From Planctomycetota bacterium (lineage in GTDB: Bacteria; Planctomycetota; Planctomycetia; Pirellulales; Pirellulaceae): DNA of 10,266 bases. The stretch covers positions 1-10,266 of the forward strand of contig JAPLNJ010000864.1 in NCBI GenBank assembly GCA_026692885.1, in the 5' to 3' direction. Numbering within the stretch: the stretch's first letter is position 1; each line of letters opens with the position of its first letter. The position numbers and the translations under genes were made by a program. The notes beneath the pieces are model-generated. The model searched no databases, was not told the origin of the DNA, and worked only from the letters and a program-made list of their open reading frames with translations. Shown here one piece after another: positions 5,531-10,266 of the stretch.

Positions 5531-6622
5531 TCAGGGCTGACTCAACAGATACATCAACCGACACCACGGCGCGAAGACCGCCACCCCATACGCCGCGGCC
5601 GCCGTGCCGCCAATCGCCACCGTCAACGTGACGGGCAGGTAGAGCGACAGCCAACGACTCATCCACTGCGCCCGGCGCCGATACGATTCGGCCGCACGGC
5701 GTAACGACTCCCGCCAACGATCCTGGCTGGCGGTGTTCATCAACAGCCAATTGAGTACCGGCGGAGCACCGGCCAAAGCCGTGACGCCTGTGGGCGTCTC
5801 GCCCCGCCGCAGCCGCTCGGCCAATTGCCGGCCCGATTCGCGCAGGCAGCGGTCCCCGCTGGCGTCCGCCGCCAACCCGATCGCTTCGGGCAAGGGCACC
5901 TGGTGCTCGACCAACACCGCCAGCACATCGGCGAACGTGGCCAGGCGGCCGGCATGCAGGAGATTCCGCACGCTCGGCCGTTGCTCGCCGCACCAACGGC
6001 CTGCACTATGGCCTGCACTATGGCCTGCACTGGGGCCTTCCGCCAGCACCGCGTACTGCGTCCGGAACCACCAGGCGCCCAGTAGCACAAACAGCAACAG
6101 GGGTGGCCAGAAGATCCAGATCGCGACGTTGTCGGCCAGCCACTGGAACGCGGCCAACGGGTGCTGCCCGGGCAGAACGTCCTCATACAGGTGCGCCAGT
6201 ACCGGGAAGAATTTCGCGATGTTGAACGCGAACAGCACGTAAGCCACAGCCAAGACGACGATCTGATACACCAGCGCCGCGACGACCATCCGGCGTGTCT
6301 CCACGACGCGGCGGAGGAGTGCCGACATGCCTTCGAGGGCCAGCGGCAACCGCCCGGAGCGGACGCCAGCAGCGACCAAGGCCCGATAGGCGGTCGGCAG
6401 ACTCGGATCGTCGAACACCCGCGCCGGCTCTTCGCCACGTTCCAGACGCTGGCCGATCGTTTGCGCAATCCGACCCAGCCGGCCCGGCAGATCTCGGCCA
6501 AGGTGCAGCAGCCCTTGGTCGAGCGGCACTCCAGCGCGCGCCAAAGCAGCCATCTCGTCGTTCAACGCGATGAGCTGGTCCAGCGAAATCGGTCCGATCG
6601 TAGGCGAGGAAGTCGCAGACAA
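5531..6622 (-). CDS. gspF: GspF-family inner-membrane platform protein, first in the operon
   Basis: A 363-residue protein with the GspF layout. Repeat 1 covers about 14-136: EMAALARAGVPLDQGL, then LVAAGVRSGRLPLALEGM and a membrane helix at about 112-136. A second helix is at about 168-187. Repeat 2 covers about 225-351: FADVLAVLVEHQVPLPEAI, then a final helix at about 326-351. The counterpart of the GVRSGRL motif in repeat 2 is degenerate (LLMNTASQDRWRESL). The start is taken as TTG 6622, because AAGGAG (6630-6635) is 7 bases upstream; GTG 6679 or ATG 6673 would add about 18 residues with no such site. Residues near 198-209 are a small repeat (SAGHSAGHSAGR). Its 5' part overlaps the extended gspE frame. 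Confidence 0.88.
   Translation of the reverse strand: MSATSSPTIGPISLDQLIALNDEMAALARAGVPLDQGLLHLGRDLPGRLGRIAQTIGQRLERGEEPARVFDDPSLPTAYRALVAAGVRSGRLPLALEGMSALLRRVVETRRMVVAALVYQIVVLAVAYVLFAFNIAKFFPVLAHLYEDVLPGQHPLAAFQWLADNVAIWIFWPPLLLFVLLGAWWFRTQYAVLAEGPSAGHSAGHSAGRWCGEQRPSVRNLLHAGRLATFADVLAVLVEHQVPLPEAIGLAADASGDRCLRESGRQLAERLRRGETPTGVTALAGAPPVLNWLLMNTASQDRWRESLRRAAESYRRRAQWMSRWLSLYLPVTLTVAIGGTAAAAYGVAVFAPWCRLMYLLSQP
5999..6034. repeat. 12-base triplicate inside the first gspF
   Basis: GCCTGCACTATG is repeated twice (5999-6010, 6011-6022) and followed by a third copy ending GGG (6023-6034). The length keeps the frame, giving SAGH-SAGH-SAGR in the loop between the second helix and the second GspF repeat. 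It looks like recent slippage in a tolerant linker. Confidence 0.85.
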
Positions 6623-7895
6623 GACGTCGCTCCTTCGCAGCTGCGTGCTGATTCGACCCGTCCGCCGCGGCATTGCCACCGGTGAACCCCAGCACGCGGC
6701 GAATTTCGGCCGGGCTGGTCAGCCCGGCCTCGACGGTCTGGACCGAACGCTGCCAGCGGGTAACCATGCCGGATTGGACCGCCAACTGTTCCAGCTGCGC
6801 CGCGTCGCTGCGTGACAGGATCGCGCGGCCCAACTCGCTCGCTTCCGCCCGCAGGATCTCGGCCAGTACCAGCCGCCCACGGTAGCCCGTGTTCAGGCAC
6901 TGGTCGCAGCCCTGCGGCAGGTGGGCTCGCGTAACCGGCAACCCCAGCAACTCCACGGCATCTCGCGCTGGTCGAGCACACGCGCACAGCCGCCGCACCA
7001 GGCGCTGGTTCAAAATCGCCAAGATACCGCTACGCAGCAGGTACGGTTCAAGGCCCATGTCGGACAAGCGGCTGATAGCCCCGGCCGCGCTGCCCGCGTG
7101 AAATGTGGTCAAGACCAGGTGCCCGGTCAAACAGGCTTGGAAGGCCGTCTCCGCCGTCAAGCGGTCGCTGATCTCACCGACCAGGATGACTTCCGGATCC
7201 TGCCGCATCAGGGACCGCAGCCCGGTCGCCAAGTCGAAGCCCGCCGCTTGGTTCACTTGCGACTGCGCCACCCCGGCCACGGCCACCTCGATCGGATCCT
7301 CCAACGAGACGAGACTCTTGCCGCCGCCGGAACGGCGCACCAATTCCCGCAATGCGGCGTAGGCGGTCGTCGTCTTGCCGCTGCCCGCCGGCCCGGTCAC
7401 CAGGATCGCGCCGGAGGTTTCTGCCAGCACCTGCACAAACGGTTTCTGAATGTCCGGCGGCAGGCCGAGGTCTTCCGGATACAGCAGGTGCCCCTGCGGG
7501 GCGAACAGCCGCACGACGGCCCGTTCGCCATGCAGCGTCGGGAACGTGCTGACGCGCATTTCCACGGCGTTATCCCGTTCACGGATGCGTCCCTCTTGCG
7601 GCACGTCGGTGCGGTAGGTCAGCAGTTCCGCCATGACCTTCAACCGCGTCACCACGTCTGCCGCTTCGCCGCGTGGAAACGTGCCGACCTGCTGCAGCAC
7701 GCCGTCCAAACGCCAGCGGGTCTCCAGCCCCTCAGGGGCAGGTTGCAGATGCACGTCGCTGGCGCCGGCTTCGCGCGCGGCGCCCAGCAGCGTGTCCACG
7801 AAGCGTGTGGCGTACGCGGTATCGGTCGCGTGCAGGCCGGCCAGTTGTCGTTGGATTTGTTGGAGAGCAAGTGAGTCGGTCACGGGAGTGAGCAA
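6183..7895 (-). CDS. gspE: GspE/PilB-type secretion ATPase with an anomalous C-terminal extension
   Basis: Hexameric ATPase that would power pseudopilus assembly. Counting from TTG 7895 (subtract 60 from the numbers for a GTG 8075 start), the nucleotide-binding core has Walker A GPAGSGKT (168-175), the Asp box EDPIE (199-203), Walker B RQDPEVILVGE (231-241), and the His box HLVLTTFH (259-266). A zinc-type module follows with C304-x-C306 and C330-x2-C333; the first pair is one residue tighter than the usual CxxC. The N1 domain of long GspE proteins is missing; the frame begins near N2 (ASDVHLQP). The conserved part ends at RRVLGFTG (base 6678). The frame then runs 164 more residues over the first gspF in another frame, with no family resemblance. 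TTG 7895 or GTG 7883 is the likely start; the frame opens at GTG 8075. Confidence 0.87.
   Translation of the reverse strand: MLTPVTDSLALQQIQRQLAGLHATDTAYATRFVDTLLGAAREAGASDVHLQPAPEGLETRWRLDGVLQQVGTFPRGEAADVVTRLKVMAELLTYRTDVPQEGRIRERDNAVEMRVSTFPTLHGERAVVRLFAPQGHLLYPEDLGLPPDIQKPFVQVLAETSGAILVTGPAGSGKTTTAYAALRELVRRSGGGKSLVSLEDPIEVAVAGVAQSQVNQAAGFDLATGLRSLMRQDPEVILVGEISDRLTAETAFQACLTGHLVLTTFHAGSAAGAISRLSDMGLEPYLLRSGILAILNQRLVRRLCACARPARDAVELLGLPVTRAHLPQGCDQCLNTGYRGRLVLAEILRAEASELGRAILSRSDAAQLEQLAVQSGMVTRWQRSVQTVEAGLTSPAEIRRVLGFTGGNAAADGSNQHAAAKERRLVCDFLAYDRTDFAGPAHRVERRDGCFGARWSAARPRAAAPWPRSAGPAGSDCANDRPASGTWRRAGAGVRRSESADRLSGLGRCWRPLRAVAAGPRRHVGTPPPRRGDTPDGRRGAGVSDRRLGCGLRAVRVQHREILPGTGAPV
6630..6635 (-). 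promoter_or_regulatory. Ribosome binding site deciding the TTG start of the first gspF
   Basis: The minus strand reads AAGGAG, 7 bases before TTG 6622. It sits within the extended gspE frame and makes TTG the best start. Confidence 0.6.
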
Positions 7896-8199
7896 GGATC
7901 CTTCGGGTCCGGTGGTTCGTTTCGCAATGGCGCACGTCCACCAGTGTAGAGACTTAGGACCGCGAAAGGAATCACCGTCGGACTCTGGCTGTGAGGCACT
8001 CAAATCGCGACACATATTCCGTACGCGATCCTTAGCGTCCGCGCAGGAATAAGTTGAACAAATTGTAGCAGCCACACTCCGTGTGCCGTCCGCATGTTAC
8101 GGCACACGGAGTGTGCCTACTACTTTGAAATTGACCAAGCTATTTCTGCGCGGACGCTGAGCGGCGGATTTGCCGGGTCCCCGAAAGGGGCCAACGAAA
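7896..8199. other. Gap between the AOR gene and gspE
   Basis: No gene is supported. The gspE frame stays open to 8075, but the residues it would add look non-coding and no good ribosome site supports ATG 8015 or GTG 8075. The gap should hold the operon promoter, but I found no convincing -35/-10 pair; TACAAT on the minus strand (about 8064-8069) is the best -10-like hexamer, without a matching -35. A 17-bp inverted repeat lies at 8073-8115, and a weak CCCC-GAAA-GGGG stem at 8179-8190 follows the AOR stop. Confidence 0.5.
8073..8115. repeat. 17-bp perfect inverted repeat between the AOR gene and gspE
   Basis: 8073-8089 and 8099-8115 are exact reverse complements around a 9-base spacer. It lies about 85 bases past the AOR stop and 180 bases before the gspE start, so it could separate the two transcripts. 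The minus strand after it is GC-mixed with no T-run, so it is not a textbook terminator. It resembles dispersed planctomycete repeats with the CACACTCCGTGTGCC motif (recalled). Confidence 0.85.
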
Positions 8200-10011
8200 T
8201 CAGGCCCGGGCAGCGTCTTGGGTGCCGGGCGCTGCCAACCAACCGTCCGCGGTCCAGCCACGCTGCAGGTTGTACTCCCGGATCGCCTCGGCCAATTGTG
8301 CGCGGGTCAGGCGGGCCGAGGCGTCGTCCTCGAGCGCGGAGTCGAAGAATCGTGCGGGCAGCGTGTCCTCGGCAGGGGTCCAACCGGCCTGGATATTGAA
8401 CCACTTTTTGGCCGTGACGAGCTGCTTCGCCGTGTTCCGCAATTCTTCCGGGGTGACGTCCCAGCCGGTCACCAGCCGCAGCATCTCAGCGGCTTCGGCG
8501 AAGAAATCCACGAACACGCCGCGCAGGAACTTGCAAAGGATCAGCGAGTCGATCAGCGCGGCCTTATCCTCCGCCTCGATAGCCCAGACCACCGCCTGCG
8601 GCGTGAGCTGGCGGCGATCGACGCGTTCCGAAAAATCCACCTCGTAGGCACTGCTGCGGTTGTGATCCGCACCACGGGTGCCGACGGCGAACCCCAGCGC
8701 CATCGTCTGCAGCGCGCGCGGTTCGTAGCCCGGCAACTCCAGACCTTTGACCTGCGGGGCAAAGTCGATCGCGTCTTGGCCGATCTCAGCCGCCAAGCGA
8801 CGACTGCCTTCGGCCAAACGGTCGCCCACGCCTACGCGGTGCCCGGTTTCTTCCACGGCACGCAGTAATGCGGCACCGTCACCGAACTTGAGCCAGGGTA
8901 CGTCCAGCAGGCCGCGTTCCACGCACTCCATCGCGAAGGCCACCGTGCCGCCCAGGCTGATCGTGTCCAGCCCCAGTTCGTCGCAGCGTCGGGAAGCGGT
9001 CAGAACCACGTCCGGGTCGCTGATGCCGCAGAGGGGCCCGAGCGCAAACAGATTCTCGTACTCCACCCGCACGCCCCGTTCGGCATGTTGTCCCACAGCA
9101 TAGATGTGTTCGCACCCGATGGTGCACGCCGCACACGAGACGCGCGTTCGCTCCCGCGCCGGCGCCAGGGTCTCGGGCGCCAGATCCATCGCGCCGGCGA
9201 AGCTACCGCGGCGGAAATTCTGCGTGGGCAGAGCCCGCAAACGATTGAAGACCAGCAGATTCGCTGCGGTGCCGAGCTCCCGGTACTTGGCCGTCGCCGG
9301 GCCGAAGGACTTTTCCGACAAGCGTTTGGCCAGAACGACTAGCTCGTGGGGCTTGGCCCACAGACAGCGTTGGCTGCCCCGGACCACCACGGCTTTGACG
9401 TTTTTGGCACCGAGTACCGCGCCGCTGCCGCCCCGCCCGGCATGCCGTCCGTCGTGGGAAATCGTCGCGTAGCGCACCCTGCGTTCGCCCGCCGGACCGA
9501 TCACGGCGCAACTGTAGTCTCGGGCAAAACGCGCTCGCAGAATCCCCTGGGCCACGTCGATGGAAGTCCCCCACACGTCGTCCGCCGACTCGACTCGCAC
9601 GCACCCGTCGTCGATGACCAGCACGGATGGCTTCGCGGCCCGTCCGGTAATGACGATGGCGTCGCAACCCGTTTTCTTGCCGGCGAGGGCAAACCCGCTG
9701 CTCGCGAGCGAATCATTGATCCGCTCGGTCAGCGGACTCTTGCTGACCACGGCAAACTTGGCCGAGGTGGTGAGCGGACTCCCGACCAGCGGGCTGAAGA
9801 CGAACGCCAGGGAAGACTCCGGCGACAACGGTTCCGTCGTCGCCGCCTGCTCGCGCAGCAACAACTGGACACCCAGTCCGCTGCCACCCAGGGACTGCCG
9901 CAACACGGCGGCCTCCAGGGGCACGAGCTGGCTGCTGCCTCGCGATAAGTCGATTCGCAGGTAGCAGCCGTGGTAGCCCGGAGGTGGTGCGGGGGACGTT
10001 TCGCTAGTCAT
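8200..10011 (-). CDS. Aldehyde:ferredoxin oxidoreductase family tungsten/molybdenum enzyme
   Basis: A complete 603-residue cytoplasmic enzyme, the usual AOR length. Such enzymes oxidise aldehydes to acids with a bis-pterin tungsten (or molybdenum) cofactor and pass electrons through a [4Fe-4S] cluster. The N-terminal domain has LGGSGLGVQLL (40-50) and KSPLTERIND (91-100); a glycine-rich GRHAGRGGSGAVLGAKN is at 188-204. The cluster ligands are C293-x2-C296-x3-C300 and C493, spaced almost as in Pyrococcus AOR. Both pterin-binding motifs are present: D344-x-x-G-L-D349 and D488-x-x-x-x-C493 (second Gly replaced). H450 in RGADHN matches the conserved active-site His, with E317 or E319 as the Glu candidate. 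The substrate is not deducible. No ferredoxin or cofactor gene is beside it. ATG 10011 has no clear ribosome site. Confidence 0.95.
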   Translation of the reverse strand: MTSETSPAPPPGYHGCYLRIDLSRGSSQLVPLEAAVLRQSLGGSGLGVQLLLREQAATTEPLSPESSLAFVFSPLVGSPLTTSAKFAVVSKSPLTERINDSLASSGFALAGKKTGCDAIVITGRAAKPSVLVIDDGCVRVESADDVWGTSIDVAQGILRARFARDYSCAVIGPAGERRVRYATISHDGRHAGRGGSGAVLGAKNVKAVVVRGSQRCLWAKPHELVVLAKRLSEKSFGPATAKYRELGTAANLLVFNRLRALPTQNFRRGSFAGAMDLAPETLAPARERTRVSCAACTIGCEHIYAVGQHAERGVRVEYENLFALGPLCGISDPDVVLTASRRCDELGLDTISLGGTVAFAMECVERGLLDVPWLKFGDGAALLRAVEETGHRVGVGDRLAEGSRRLAAEIGQDAIDFAPQVKGLELPGYEPRALQTMALGFAVGTRGADHNRSSAYEVDFSERVDRRQLTPQAVVWAIEAEDKAALIDSLILCKFLRGVFVDFFAEAAEMLRLVTGWDVTPEELRNTAKQLVTAKKWFNIQAGWTPAEDTLPARFFDSALEDDASARLTRAQLAEAIREYNLQRGWTADGWLAAPGTQDAARA

Positions 10012-10115
10012 AGATGGATGCCAAGCAGCCCGCCGGAAAACGCTTTCTTACAGTCAAGGCTTCGGACTCGCCAAGGACCGGCGAATTGATAACTGTCGGG
10101 TTTTCAAAGTAGTCA
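10012..10115. other. Upstream region of the AOR gene
   Basis: AT content rises here. On the minus strand TTGACT and TTGAAA hexamers occur but neither has a good -10 element at the right distance, so no promoter is called. The AOR promoter should nevertheless be here or further right. Confidence 0.35.
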
Positions 10116-10134
10116 TCACGTTCCGCGTGATGAC
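10112..10134. repeat. 9-bp palindrome upstream of the AOR gene
   Basis: GTCATCACG (10112-10120) and CGTGATGAC (10126-10134) are perfect arms around TTCCG. It overlaps the stop codon of the partial frame that enters from the right edge. Its sequence is unlike the other palindromes in the window. Confidence 0.75.
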
Positions 10135-10265
10135 ATGTCGTCACGGCGGAGCCAACACGCAATGATGCCCGTTACCAGGGCAAAGTTTCGGTTTGTTACC
10201 TGTTTCATCCGCTCTTTCGCCAGCATGACTTCTCGGTTGTGCGGAAAATCGGCTGCCGGGACGTG
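10116..10265 (-). CDS. Possible 3' end of a gene cut by the window edge
   Basis: An open frame enters from the right edge and ends at TGA 10116-10118, giving 49 residues (the stretch includes MLAKERMKQVTNRNFALVTG). It is not recognised, and nothing independent marks it as coding. Its stop falls in the palindrome at 10112-10134, as in other genes here that run into repeats. It could equally be chance. Confidence 0.2.
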   Translation of the reverse strand, partial: HVPAADFPHNREVMLAKERMKQVTNRNFALVTGIIACWLRRDDMSSRGT

Positions 10266-10266
10266 G

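Noticed and set aside
6921..7874. 317-codon open frame on the plus strand
   Set aside because: It is antisense to the GspE ATPase core, whose Walker and His-box motifs are clear on the minus strand; its own translation shows no recognisable motif.
8064..8069. TACAAT as a -10 promoter element for gspE
   Set aside because: There is no acceptable -35 hexamer at the right distance, so it is not called as a promoter.
7896..8075. 60-residue N-terminal extension of GspE from GTG 8075
   Set aside because: The added residues resemble no GspE domain, the GTG lies within the inverted repeat, and there is no good ribosome site.

Overview
The window looks like chromosomal DNA from a GC-rich planctomycete, most likely of the Pirellula/Rhodopirellula type. 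The clearest marker is a DUF1559 pseudopilin-like protein with a FTLVE prepilin N-terminus and an H-x9-DG C-terminus, a family expanded almost only in Planctomycetota. The many short perfect palindromes in gaps and inside genes fit the same group. This placement rests on recalled family knowledge, not on a search. Every gene I can support is on the minus strand, so transcription runs from the right end of the window to the left.

Right part (8200-10011): a complete 603-residue enzyme of the aldehyde:ferredoxin oxidoreductase (AOR) family, with the four cluster cysteines and both pterin-binding DxxGL(C/D)-type motifs in place. To its right, 10012-10266 is mostly non-coding, with one palindrome and a possible gene 3' end cut by the window edge. 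To its left, 7896-8199 is a roughly 300-base gap with a 17-bp perfect inverted repeat.

Centre and left (172-7895): an apparent operon for a type II secretion/type IV pilus-like (pseudopilus) machine. In transcription order it holds a GspE-type ATPase, three different GspF-type inner-membrane platform proteins, a GspI/PilV-like prepilin, a GspJ/PilW-like prepilin, a PilX/GspK-like membrane protein, and the DUF1559 protein at the end. Several junctions overlap by 1-4 bases (TGATG, ATGA), which points to translational coupling. The ATPase would power assembly, the GspF proteins would form the inner-membrane base, and the prepilins would build the fibre. The outer-membrane secretin, GspC/L/M, prepilin peptidase and a canonical GspG are not in the window.

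The oddities are in the operon's joints. The gspE frame runs about 500 bases past its conserved end into the first gspF. The PilX/GspK-like gene appears to have absorbed two families of palindromic repeat at its 5' end, in frame behind a good ribosome binding site. At its 3' end it runs into a 13-base tandem array (nine perfect copies) with an inverted partial array that together can fold into a long hairpin. At least seven different palindromes occur in 10 kb. No tRNA, rRNA, CRISPR array, transposase or plus-strand gene was found.
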